A program made the position numbers and the translations under genes. The notes under the pieces are model-generated. The model was not told where the DNA came from. It did no database searches and was given only the letters and a program-made list of their open reading frames with translations. A stretch of 64,000 nt of DNA from Denitrobaculum tricleocarpae (lineage in GTDB: Bacteria; Pseudomonadota; Alphaproteobacteria; Kiloniellales; Kiloniellaceae), in assembly GCF_007004665.1 (NCBI RefSeq), contig NZ_ML660055.1, forward strand, positions 124,001 through 188,000, given 5' to 3'. This document shows positions 23,156 to 33,000 of this stretch, in pieces (within the stretch, counting starts at the first letter, position 1; every line of letters starts with the position of its first letter).

Positions 23156-26100
23156 CTACTTGCTGAAGGACATGTTGCGCAGCACGGCAAAGGGAGAATC
23201 TGGGTCCATACGGTCTGCGGGTTTCGAGCGCCGGGTGTTGCCCGCAGTCTTGTGGCCGGACTTCGCCTGACCGGATTTGGTCTGACCGGAGTTAGACTGA
23301 GCCGACTTTTTGTGAGCGGCGTTCTGGTTGCCCGATTTCTGGCTGTCGAATTTTTGGGTTCTTGACCTTCCACCTCTATTTCTACGCGACGCTTTTGCGT
23401 CCCCGCTGCCGGTCCCGTCCGCGCCCATGGCCGCCGCCGCGACTTCTCCCGCAGGGGCCGGGGACTCGCTTCTTGGCTTCCCTCTTCCGCGACGTTTGCC
23501 GTCAGGCCGTGCGTCAGACTTGCCTTCCGACCTCCCGTCCGGCCTCCCGTCTGGCCCGCCCGCATTGCGGGTCTCGGTTTTTCTCGATTTCCGGACAAAG
23601 GCCAGAGCCCCATCCTCGGAACGGCTGCGCTGAAAGCGGATCGCGGGCAGTAGAATTTCCAGCAGGGCGTCGCCGCACTTCCCGCGCGACCGCAAACCCT
23701 GTGTCAGCGCGAACGCACCTTCCTTTGCCAGCTTGTGCGCTTCGTTGGAAACCCGCTCCAGAGCATCAGCCTTGATCAGAACAGCATCACCGGAACGATT
23801 GGCAAAGCGGCGGTAGCCGATGGCCTGAAAAAACCGGCCGGAGCGTTTGTCGCTGCGCGCCAGCATGCCGTCGTGCGGCAAGCCGAAGTCAGGTTCCTTG
23901 CGAACCGCCGGCGCCGATTTGGATGGCTGCGCGGCTTCCTTCTCGGCGGTTTGATCGGCAGCGGCTTCCGCTGCAATCGCTTCGCCGGAAGCCGGAGCTT
24001 CGCCGGCAGCAGCAGCGTCGTCTCCGGCAGCATCTGAAGCCGGGTCTGCTGAAATCGGGACCGCTTCAACCGGGTCTGCTAAAATCGGGTCTGCACTGCT
24101 GTCAGCGGCGGCATCCGCCGGCATCTCCGCAGCTGACTCTTGAGCGACTTCGAGCGCGGAGTCTGCAGGCGTTTCGGATGCTGCAAGAGCTTCAGAAGTT
24201 GCCTCGGGTTCAGAAACTTCTTCGGGTTCTGAATTTGCCCGAGTCCCGGCCTCAGGTTCGGACCCTGAATCACCCTGGGGGGCGGCGTCTGCCTGAGGCG
24301 CAGGCGCCTCGTAGCCCGGCCCCGCAAGGTCGGCAACGGGAAGACCTGCGAAGGTCGCCCAGAGAACCGAGCGCAATCCCGCCGTTTTCGGATTGAGAAG
24401 CGCCGGCATGAAGATGCTCTCCCGCCCGATCCGCACCCCCAACTCCGCGAGCACCTTGCGGTCCGCCTTGGAAAGCGCGGAGATCTGCCGGGCAACCGCA
24501 TGGCGGGGAATAAGGCCCAGGGCTTCGATCATCTGATAGGCGACGCCACGGGCCGATCCGCTCAGTTCAGGCGCATTCAGACCGAAGAGCGGCTTGAGCT
24601 GTGCCCGCAGATGGCGGTTCAGCCAGGCGACAAGACGCTGCCGCAGACGCTCGCGGCCGGGACCGTCCAGGTAATCGCTCGCCGCGATTTCGACAGAGGG
24701 GGCCAGAACCGTCTCGCCAGCCGTGATACGGCCGACCTCGGCTCCGCGCCAGGTCAGCTTGCCTTCGCGGTCCAGCAGGAAGCTGCCGTCATTATCCTGT
24801 TCGAACTTCACGATCCGCTGCGGGATCTCGCCCGCCAGAACGTCGCGCACGGCCGCGAGCGACGCACGCGCGTGGTCGGGCGACACCGCCGCGTCCAGAT
24901 CGAACCGGAATCCGCGCAAACGGCCGAGAGACTCTCCCTCGATCATAACTTCACCGCTGGCGACGATCGTTGCCAATGGCTCTACTCCCTCATTACGGCG
25001 TGCCAGAACCATGGCGCGCTTGTCGACAAAACGTTGTGTAAGGCGTTCATGCAGAGCATCGGACAGCCGGTCTTCGATCGCCCGTGCCTTCTGCTGCCAG
25101 CCTGCGGCGTCTTCCAGCCAGTCGCCGCGGTGCGAAATATAGGTCCAGGTTCGAATATCCGCAATTCTGGAAACCAGGGAATCGATATCGCCGTCGATCC
25201 GGTCGATCCGCGCAATCTGGGCGGCGACCCAATCGTCCGGCAGACGGGCCCCGTCGGCAGCAAGATATTTGAAGATCCTGCCCAGCAGGCGGCTGTGATG
25301 ATCCGAGAGGATCTTGCGGAAATCGGGCACCTGGCACACGTCCCACAGCAGGCGCATGGCCGCCGGGTTGGTCGCGAGCTCGAGCACTTCCTTATCCTGA
25401 CTGAGCGAGATCAGAGCGGCCAGATCCTCTGAGTCCCGGACCCGCAGCATTTCAGGCAAGGGCGGGCGCTGCTGCAGGCTTTTCTGCAGCGCCTTCGGAC
25501 TGCTCATGTCCAGTTCGCGGTTGCGCCAGACCACATGGCGCAGCATTTCGAAATCGTGGGTCTCGACCACCTCGATCAATTCGGACGGCAGGGGCCCGGC
25601 GTCCGCGGTCGTGCCGAAGGTGCCGTCGTTCATATGCCGTCCGGCGCGCCCGGCAATCTGTCCGATCTCCGCGGCGGTCAACTGCCGCGGAATACGCCCG
25701 TCGAACTTGCGCAGCCGGGCGAAGGCGACATGATCCAGGTTCAGATTGAGACCCATGCCGATCGCATCGGTCGCCACCAGATAGTCGACCTCGCCTGCCT
25801 CGAACATACCTACCTGGGCATTGCGGGTCCGCGGACTCAGAGCGCCCAAGACCACTGCGGTTCCCCCGCGCTGGCGGCGCAGCAGCTCGGCCATGGCATA
25901 GACGTCGGTCGCCGAGAAGGTCACCACTGCCGAGCGCGGCGGCAGACGGGTGATCTTCTTCTCGCCCGCATAGCTGAGCTTGGAAAAACGAGGCCGTTGC
26001 TCAAAGACGGCATCCGGCACCAGCTTTTTCATCAGCGGGCGCATGGTCTCCGCGCCCAGAAACATGGTCTCGTTGCGGCCGCGGGCGTGCAGCAGGCGGT

Positions 26101-26434
26101 CGGTGAAGATGTGTCCGCGCTCGGCATCGGCGCAGAGCTGGATCTCGTCGATGGCCAGGAAGTCGACGTCCCGGTCGACCGGCATGGATTCCACCGTGCA
26201 CATGAAGTAGGTGGCCCCCGGCGGGACGATCTTTTCCTCGCCGGTCACCAGCGCGACCCGGGAGGCGCCCTTGATCTTGACGACACGGTCGTAGTTTTCG
26301 CGCGCGAGCAGGCGCAGGGGAAAGCCGATCATCCCGGAGTGATGCCCAAGCATGCGTTCGATGGCGAGATAGGTCTTGCCGGTGTTGGTCGGACCGAGAA
26401 CGGCGACGACCCGGCTGTCGGAAGGGTCAAACAT
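23156..26434 (-). CDS. Suv3-like superfamily 2 RNA helicase with long acidic linker and basic tail
   Basis: This is a 1092-residue protein. Walker A GPTNTGKT lies at 14-21 and the Walker B motif DEIQ at 96-99; motif VI reads QIAGRAGRHMNDG. The core continues with the Suv3-type C-terminal helical region to about residue 690. Then comes a ~200-residue Ala/Glu/Ser/Pro linker rich in acidic residues, a short conserved module (RSDKRSGRFFQAIGYRRFA ... ALTQGLRSRGKCGDALLE), and a Lys/Arg/Gly/Asn-rich tail built partly of 15-bp repeats. It likely unwinds RNA in decay or ribosome work. The arrangement helicase-hslR is common in alphaproteobacteria. Confidence 0.9.
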   Translation of the reverse strand: MFDPSDSRVVAVLGPTNTGKTYLAIERMLGHHSGMIGFPLRLLARENYDRVVKIKGASRVALVTGEEKIVPPGATYFMCTVESMPVDRDVDFLAIDEIQLCADAERGHIFTDRLLHARGRNETMFLGAETMRPLMKKLVPDAVFEQRPRFSKLSYAGEKKITRLPPRSAVVTFSATDVYAMAELLRRQRGGTAVVLGALSPRTRNAQVGMFEAGEVDYLVATDAIGMGLNLNLDHVAFARLRKFDGRIPRQLTAAEIGQIAGRAGRHMNDGTFGTTADAGPLPSELIEVVETHDFEMLRHVVWRNRELDMSSPKALQKSLQQRPPLPEMLRVRDSEDLAALISLSQDKEVLELATNPAAMRLLWDVCQVPDFRKILSDHHSRLLGRIFKYLAADGARLPDDWVAAQIARIDRIDGDIDSLVSRIADIRTWTYISHRGDWLEDAAGWQQKARAIEDRLSDALHERLTQRFVDKRAMVLARRNEGVEPLATIVASGEVMIEGESLGRLRGFRFDLDAAVSPDHARASLAAVRDVLAGEIPQRIVKFEQDNDGSFLLDREGKLTWRGAEVGRITAGETVLAPSVEIAASDYLDGPGRERLRQRLVAWLNRHLRAQLKPLFGLNAPELSGSARGVAYQMIEALGLIPRHAVARQISALSKADRKVLAELGVRIGRESIFMPALLNPKTAGLRSVLWATFAGLPVADLAGPGYEAPAPQADAAPQGDSGSEPEAGTRANSEPEEVSEPEATSEALAASETPADSALEVAQESAAEMPADAAADSSADPILADPVEAVPISADPASDAAGDDAAAAGEAPASGEAIAAEAAADQTAEKEAAQPSKSAPAVRKEPDFGLPHDGMLARSDKRSGRFFQAIGYRRFANRSGDAVLIKADALERVSNEAHKLAKEGAFALTQGLRSRGKCGDALLEILLPAIRFQRSRSEDGALAFVRKSRKTETRNAGGPDGRPDGRSEGKSDARPDGKRRGRGKPRSESPAPAGEVAAAAMGADGTGSGDAKASRRNRGGRSRTQKFDSQKSGNQNAAHKKSAQSNSGQTKSGQAKSGHKTAGNTRRSKPADRMDPDSPFAVLRNMSFSK
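23256..23315. repeat. Four degenerate 15-bp repeats in helicase tail
   Basis: Units start at 23256, 23271, 23286 and 23301, the first three sharing a ccgga start and ctga end. They encode the repeated Lys-Ser-Gly-Gln/His-type tail of the helicase. Confidence 0.75.
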
Positions 26435-26488
26435 GGTCAGAAGATCGTTCGCGCCGAGGTGGGATGCAAGGGCGATATATGGAGCCCA

Positions 26489-26543
26489 GGAGATTTAAGC
26501 GGAGATTTAAGCGGAGACTTACTCGGATTCAGCCGGATTCAGT
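26489..26543. repeat. Two short tandem repeats between pcm and the helicase gene
   Basis: Unit ggagatttaagc stands at 26489-26500 and 26501-26512, with a diverged third copy after it. A 10-base unit then repeats at 26524-26533 and 26534-26543, crossing into the end of pcm. Confidence 0.8.
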
Positions 26544-27348
26544 CTTCCGGTTTGCCTTCGACAAGTGGAACAAAAGCCACGGGCAGCAGACGCTCCGTGC
26601 TGCAGGCCCCGTCGCTGTCTTTGGTGATCAGACAAAGATCCGTGTCAGGCTCCACGAAGAGACGGCGGCGGAAGGGAAGGATCCCGGCGAGGCTGGGCGC
26701 CTTGTCTGTGGTCTTTTCTCCGGTCTTCTCTTTGGCCTTTTCTGCGTCAACACCGCCACCAGCGTCCTCGCCGATCACCTGAGGCACGACCATGCGGCCG
26801 CCCGGGGCCAGCTGTTTCAGGAGCTCGGCCACGACATGGGCGTTGGTGGTGGCCGTGACGACGATGCTGTCGTAAGGCGCATGCTCGGGCCAGCCCAGGG
26901 CGCCGTCACCTGCCCGAATATGAACCGCCTCGCCGTAACCCAGTCCGTTCAGACGCTCCCGGGCGGTTTCCGCCAGCCGGGCAATCCGCTCGAGCGAATA
27001 AACCTCGGCACCCAGTTCAGCCAGTACCGCCGACTGATAGCCGCAACCGGTGCCGATCTCCAGGACCTTGTCTCCCGGCTTCACGGCGGCGAGATCGCTC
27101 ATGATCGCGACAATGAAAGGTTGGGATATAGTCTGGCCGTGCCCGATGCGCTGGGGACGGTTTTCGTAAGCCAGATGCTGGCTCTCCGGCGGCAGGAAGC
27201 AATGGCGCGGCACCTTTTCCAAAGCCGCGACCACCTCCGGTGAGAGCGCCGCACGCCCCAAATGACCGGCGGTCGCGCTCACATCTGCCGCAACTTCCCG
27301 CAACATGGCGCGGCGTTCCTCAATCCGGTCTTCGCGGGACTCTTGCAC
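26539..27348 (-). CDS. pcm: Protein-L-isoaspartate O-methyltransferase
   Basis: PIMT methylates isoaspartyl residues of aged proteins using SAM, starting their repair. Motifs present are FLPPESQHLAYENRPQRIGH, GQTISQPFIVAIM, the SAM site VLEIGTGCGYQSAVLAEL and LGWPEHAPYDSIVVTAT. The chosen start is a GTG at 27348, because a clear AAGGAG precedes it; an ATG at 27306 and one at 27429 are alternatives. An unusual Lys/Glu/Thr-rich insertion (~30 residues after VPQVIGEDAGG) interrupts the C-terminal part. The next gene downstream on the strand is the helicase. Confidence 0.9.
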   Translation of the reverse strand: MQESREDRIEERRAMLREVAADVSATAGHLGRAALSPEVVAALEKVPRHCFLPPESQHLAYENRPQRIGHGQTISQPFIVAIMSDLAAVKPGDKVLEIGTGCGYQSAVLAELGAEVYSLERIARLAETARERLNGLGYGEAVHIRAGDGALGWPEHAPYDSIVVTATTNAHVVAELLKQLAPGGRMVVPQVIGEDAGGGVDAEKAKEKTGEKTTDKAPSLAGILPFRRRLFVEPDTDLCLITKDSDGACSTERLLPVAFVPLVEGKPED

Positions 27349-27575
27349 GCCTGAGCTCTCCTTCTCTTGCGGGACCGGGGCGGAACGGGGCACTTCGCAG
27401 CCCTTGCAACGACAGCGCCATTGCGACATATGAAGTCAATAGGTCCAGGTTCTGAGTTTCTCGGCATTGAATTTCAGAACTCGGACACTAAACAATTGAA
27501 TCGCACCGGGCACAACAGCCGGTCGCTAAGAAGCAAAACGAAGACAGACCGTACAACACCAGTGGAATAGAGTTT

Positions 27576-29450
27576 ATGTCGGAAGAGAAGCTAAGCTTTC
27601 AGGCCGAAGTCTCGCGGCTTTTGGACATCGTCGCGCACTCCCTTTACTCGAATAAGGAGATCTTTCTCAGGGAGCTGATCTCGAATGCCTCGGACGCTTG
27701 CGACCGCCTGCGCTACGCCGCGCTGACGCAGCCCGAGCTGACCGCCGACGATCCGGACTTCAAAATCGACCTGACCCTCGACACGGACGCGAAGACCCTG
27801 ACCATCGCCGACAACGGCATCGGGATGAACCGGGAAGACCTGGTCGAGAACCTGGGCACCATCGCACGTTCGGGAACCGCCGCCTTCATGGACCAACTCG
27901 ACAGCAAACAGGACGGCACCAATCTGATCGGCCAGTTCGGCGTCGGCTTCTACTCCTCCTACATGGTCGCCGACAAAGTCTCGGTTATCAGCCGGAGAGC
28001 CGGCGAAGACCAGGCCTGGTCCTGGGTCTCGGACGGCCGCGGTGAGTTTACGATCGGCGAAGCCGAGGACGCTCCGAAACGCGGCACCCGCATCACCCTG
28101 CACCTGCGCGAGGATCAGGCGGAGTTCGCAGACCCCATGCGTCTGCGGACGATCGTGAAAACCTATTCCGACCATATCCCGATCCCCATCTCCCTGCGCG
28201 AAGGCGACAAGGAGCCCGAGAGCCTGAACACGGCCTCGGCGATCTGGACGCGCCCGAAGTCCGAGATCACCGACGCGCAGTACACCGAGTTCTACCACCA
28301 CGTCGCCCACGCCTTCGACGAACCCTGGGAGCGCATGCACTTCAAGGCGGAAGGCATGATCGAGTACACCGGCCTGCTGTTCATTCCGGCCAGCAAGCCC
28401 TTCGACCTCTTCCACCCGGACCGAAAACACGGCGTGAAGCTTTACGTGCGACGGGTCTTCATCACCGACGACTGCGCGGAGCTGATCCCGCCCTATCTGC
28501 GCTTCCTGCGCGGCGTGATCGACACCGAAGACCTGCCGCTGAACATCAGCCGCGAGATGCTGCAGCACAACCCGCTGCTGACCAAGATCCGCAACGGCGT
28601 CGCCAAGCGCGTGGTCTCGGAGCTGACCAAGAAGGCGGAGAAAGACCCGGAGGCTTTCGAAAAGTTCTGGAACGACTTCGGCGCGGTCCTGAAGGAAGGC
28701 ATCTACGAGGACGACGGCCAGCGGGCAGCGTTGCTCAAGCTGGCACGCTTCCGCTCGACCACCGCAGAAGGCATGACCACCCTCGCCGACTATGTCAGCC
28801 GGATGAAGGAAGGCCAGGACGCGATCTACTACATCAGCGGTGCGGACGGCGAGAACATCAAGCGCAGCCCGCAGCTCGAAGGCTTTGCCGCCAAGGGCGT
28901 GGAGGTTCTGCTCTTCAGCGACCCGGTCGACGAATTCTGGATCACCTCGATCCCGGACTTCGAAGGCAAGGCTTTCAAGTCGGTCACCCGCGGCGGGGCC
29001 GATCTGGGCAAGATCGGCGGCGCAGAGAAAGACGAAAAAGAGGGCGAGGAAGAGACCGGCAGCGGCGATACCAACGTCGATTCTCTGATCGCCTTCGTGA
29101 AACTGACCCTCAAGGAACAGGTCAAGGATGTGCGCGCGTCCGAACGCCTGACCGAAAGCGCGGTCTGCCTGGTGGCCGACGAAGGTGACATCGACATCAA
29201 TCTCGAGCGGATCCTGAAACAGCACAACCAGCTGGACAGCAGCGCGCAGCGGGTGCTCGAAATCAACCCGAAGCACAGCCTGGTCAAGGCGCTGGCCAAG
29301 CGGATCGGACAGGAGGGCGCCGGGGACGAACTGCAGGACGCCGCCGGTCTGCTGCTGGACCAGGCCCGCATCCTGGAAGGCGAGACCCTGCCCGATCCGG
29401 TCGCCTTCGCGCGCCGTCTCTCCGGACTGGTCGAAAAAGGCCTGGCATAA
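27576..29450 (+). CDS. htpG: Molecular chaperone HtpG (Hsp90)
   Basis: This is a 624-residue Hsp90 of normal bacterial length. The GHKL ATP-binding motifs are ELISNASDACDRLRY, DNGIGMNREDLVENLGTI and IGQFGVGFYSSYMVADK. The middle domain carries the conserved LPLNISREMLQ segment. HtpG refolds or holds client proteins in the cytoplasm under stress. No clear sigma-32 promoter was found in the 226 bases upstream, and the ribosome site is weak (AGAG). A two-unit 15-bp repeat lies 37 bases after the stop. Confidence 0.97.
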   Translation: MSEEKLSFQAEVSRLLDIVAHSLYSNKEIFLRELISNASDACDRLRYAALTQPELTADDPDFKIDLTLDTDAKTLTIADNGIGMNREDLVENLGTIARSGTAAFMDQLDSKQDGTNLIGQFGVGFYSSYMVADKVSVISRRAGEDQAWSWVSDGRGEFTIGEAEDAPKRGTRITLHLREDQAEFADPMRLRTIVKTYSDHIPIPISLREGDKEPESLNTASAIWTRPKSEITDAQYTEFYHHVAHAFDEPWERMHFKAEGMIEYTGLLFIPASKPFDLFHPDRKHGVKLYVRRVFITDDCAELIPPYLRFLRGVIDTEDLPLNISREMLQHNPLLTKIRNGVAKRVVSELTKKAEKDPEAFEKFWNDFGAVLKEGIYEDDGQRAALLKLARFRSTTAEGMTTLADYVSRMKEGQDAIYYISGADGENIKRSPQLEGFAAKGVEVLLFSDPVDEFWITSIPDFEGKAFKSVTRGGADLGKIGGAEKDEKEGEEETGSGDTNVDSLIAFVKLTLKEQVKDVRASERLTESAVCLVADEGDIDINLERILKQHNQLDSSAQRVLEINPKHSLVKALAKRIGQEGAGDELQDAAGLLLDQARILEGETLPDPVAFARRLSGLVEKGLA

Positions 29451-29486
29451 GTCGAGACGGTTTTGGCCCCGAGGGACCGGGTCGAT

Positions 29487-29516
29487 CCAGATCCATTCCG
29501 GCCAGATCCATTTCGG
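29487..29516. repeat. 15-bp tandem duplication, noncoding
   Basis: Unit ccagatccattccgg at 29487-29501 is followed by a copy with one change at 29502-29516. Confidence 0.88.
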
Positions 29517-29885
29517 CCAGACCCTTTCGAGGGGAAACAGCGCGCGCGTTGAGTTCGAATAACGCAGGCGGCAACGCGCCTGACCGTTATCAGCGCCCTC
29601 ATGCCCGATGCAAGCCTGATGGAGAGTGCCATCGGCGGATCCCGGAACAGCGAAGCCTGCTGATGCTTCCAGATCCATTGGCCCGCTGGGCTTGCGCTCC
29701 CGATTCGCGCCGCTGAGTTTTCCCACACCAAACTCTGCGTGACGCAGGGATTTCGGTTGCGCAGGGGTTGTATTTACGATGATCGCTACGGGCACGGAAT
29801 CTGCAGGAGAGGACGTAACCTGGAGTTGACGGCCTCTTCTTTGTCCTCCGAAATACCGCGGCCACCCTCGGATTCGCGCAGCGAA

Positions 29886-29909
29886 ACAACAATTATTAAT
29901 GGTTGTTGT
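29886..29909. promoter_or_regulatory. Candidate operator palindrome upstream of the FG-GAP/RTX gene
   Basis: ACAACAA and TTGTTGT form a perfect 7-bp inverted repeat with a 10-base AT-rich centre, 150 bases before the start codon. No known regulator is matched. Confidence 0.3.
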
Positions 29910-30059
29910 AAAAAATTTATAACTCGCAATACGATATATCTGGATTGACAGTCTTCAGCTAACTCGGTTAAACCAATAAAAACAACTACCTTAAGTGGTT
30001 AACATCGCAAAGACGGTGCACGGCCCTCGTTATTCCCTGGTTCTACTCGGAGTTTTGCT

Positions 30060-33000
30060 GTGACTTCCTCCACTGTCATCGATCTCAGTGGCCTAAGTGC
30101 TACTGAGGGTTTTATGATCCAAGGCGACAGCGCAGCCGACCTGGCCGGCACAAGCGTTTCTTCCGCGGGCGACATCAACGGTGACGGCTTCGATGATGTT
30201 TTCATCGGTGCGCTGCTGGGTGACGACGGCGGGAACGGCGCGGGCGAGGGCTACGTGGTCTTCGGCAAGGCATCAGGGTTCGGCACCATCGATCTGAGCA
30301 ACCTGGCGCCGGCCGATGGTTTTGTCATTCAGGGCGCCGAGACAGGCGACTGGGCCGGACAGAGCGTATCCTCCGCGGGCGATGTCAACGGCGACGGTTT
30401 CGATGACGTCATCATCGGCGCCGCCGGAGGCGCCAACAAAGGCGACTTCCCGGGCAACGCCCATGTCATTTTCGGCAAGGCCTCCGGGTTCGGCACGATC
30501 GACCTGGCCAACCTGTCGGCGACGGACGGCTTTACGATCAGCGGTGACGCTATCGGCGATCGGCTCGGCTCCGCCGTCTCCTCGGCGGGAGACGTGAACG
30601 GCGACGGCTTCGACGATATCATCATCGGTGCGCAGGGTGGTGATGATGGTGGGGCCGATGCCGGTGAAGCCTACGTGATCTTCGGCACGGCGGATGGCGT
30701 TGGAGACATCGATCTTTCAAGTCTGGCCCCCGAAGATGGCTTTATCATCCAGGGCGACGCCGCAGGTGACGCCGCCGGCAGAAGTGTCTCGAGCGCCGGC
30801 GACGTGAACGGCGACGGTTTCGACGATCTGATCGTTGGCGCGGTGTCCGGCGATGACGGCGGCTACAATGCGGGCGAAGCCTATGTGGTTTTCGGCAAGG
30901 CCTCGGGTTTCGGCACCATCGATCTGACCGGTCTCGCGCCGGCGGATGGTTTCGTTATCCAGGGCGATGTTGCGGGTGACCTGGTCGGCCAGAGCGTTTC
31001 TGCCGCAGGCGACGTCAATGGCGATGGCTTCGACGATCTGATCGTTGGTGCCTACAGCGGAGACGACGGCGGGCTGGGCGCAGGCGAAGCCTATGTGGTC
31101 TTCGGCAAGGCATCCGGTTTCGGGAGCGTCGATCTCTCGAGCCTCGTCCCGGCGGACGGCTTCATCATCCAGGGTGACGCCGCCGGCGATAGCGCCGGAC
31201 AGAGTGTTTCCGGCGCAGGCGACGTGAATGGCGATGGCTACGATGATCTCATCGTCGGGGCGGCCTACGGTGATGATGGCGATTACAATGCCGGCGAAGC
31301 CTACGTGATCTTCGGCAAGGCCAGTGGCTTCGGGACCATCGACCTCACGAATCTGGCGCCCGCGGATGGTTTCAGCATTCAGGGCGACGAAGTCTTCGGC
31401 CGGGCGGGTCAAAGCGTGTCGGCCGCAGGTGATGTCAACGGCGACGGTTACGAAGACCTGTTTGTCGGCGCTCCCGGGAGCGGGAGCGGCGGGCCTTCCG
31501 CCGGTGCCGGCTACGTGATCTTCGGCGGGGCCTTCGGCGGCGATGGAACTTCGGTCAACACCACAGGCACGGCAGGTGCGGATATCCTGATCGGCGGACT
31601 GGGCGATGACAGCCTGACCGGCGGCGGTGGCGCGGATGTGATCCGCGCCGGGGCCGGCGACGATCTGCTGACCATCAGCGATACCGGCTTCGGGCGGATC
31701 GACGGCGGCACGGGTTTCGACAGCCTGGTGCTCGACGGCGCGAACCTGAATCTCGATCTGACTCAGATCCTGCCCGCCGAAATCGACAGCATCGAGACCA
31801 TCGACCTGACCGGCAGCGGCGACAACAGCCTGAGCCTTAATCAGCTCAACGTTTTCGACATCACCGAGGAGCGCAGCAGCGGCACCGCGGTCCTGCGGGT
31901 GACGGGCAACACAGGCGACAGCGTGTCCTTCGACGAAATCGGCTGGGTCAACGCGGGCAGCATCACCGAAGGCGCCGACACCTTCGACCGCTATGTCCTG
32001 GGCAACGCGGAGGTCCGGATCGAACAGGGCGTAACGGTGGACTTCCCTGCGCTCATCGATCTGACCGGCCTGCCTGCGGACCAGGGCTTTATCATTCAGG
32101 GTGATGCAGTTGGCGATTTTGCCGGCTTCGACGTCTCATCTGCAGGTGACATCAACGGCGACGGCTTCGATGATGTTATCGTCGGCGCGCTGCTCGGCGA
32201 CGACGGCGATGTCAGTGCCGGGGAAGGTTACGTGGTCTTCGGCAAGGCCTCGGGTTTCGGAACAATCGACCTCTCGAACCTTACCTCGACAGATGGCTTC
32301 ATTATCCAGGGCGCGGACCGGGGAGACTGGGCCGGACAGAGTGTGTCCTCGGCCGGCGATGTGAACGGCGACGGTTTCAACGATGTGATCATCGGCGCCG
32401 CAGGCGGCGCTGATAAAGGCGACTTCCCGGGCAACGCCCATGTGATCTTCGGCAAAGCATCAGGCTTTGGAACCATCGACCTGGCGAACCCCTTGGGGGC
32501 GGACGGTTTCACGATCCAGGGCGATGCCATCGGCGATTTTCTTGGCACGAGAGTTTCGGATGCCGGAGACATTAACGGCGACGGCTTCGACGATATCATC
32601 GTTGGCGCGCGCAGGGGCGATGACGGCGGCTACAACGCCGGCGAGGCCTACGTGCTCTTTGGCAAGGGATCCGGCTTCGGCACCGTCGATCTTTCCAATC
32701 TCGCCCCCGCAGACGGCTTTATCATTCAAGGCGCATCTCCCAATGATAACGCCAGCTACAGCCTCTCCAAGGCCGGCGACATTAATGGCGATGGCTTCGA
32801 CGACATGATCATCGGTGCCACAGCCTCAACCGGCGCTACCGTCATCTTCGGCAAGGCTTCCGGTTTCGGCACCATCGACCTGGCAAACGTCGCTCCGGCG
32901 GACGGCTTTGCTTTCCAAAGCAGTCTGACGGGTGACATTGTCTCGACGGCGGGGGACGTTAACGGCGACGGTTTCGACGATCTCATTCTGGCCGATCCAA

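Larger units (their letters stand above)
29451..30059. other. Intergenic region upstream of the large FG-GAP/RTX gene
   Basis: The 609 bases hold no convincing gene. A 15-bp tandem repeat lies at 29487-29516. The part from 29870 to 30000 is AT-rich and includes an inverted repeat (ACAACAA 29886-29892 with TTGTTGT 29903-29909) and then a plausible promoter region. GTTAA/GGTTAAC half-sites lie near 29967 and 29996. Confidence 0.5.

Noticed and set aside
27591-29795. A 734-codon open frame opposite htpG
   Set aside because: It is fully antisense to HtpG and has no similarity of its own.
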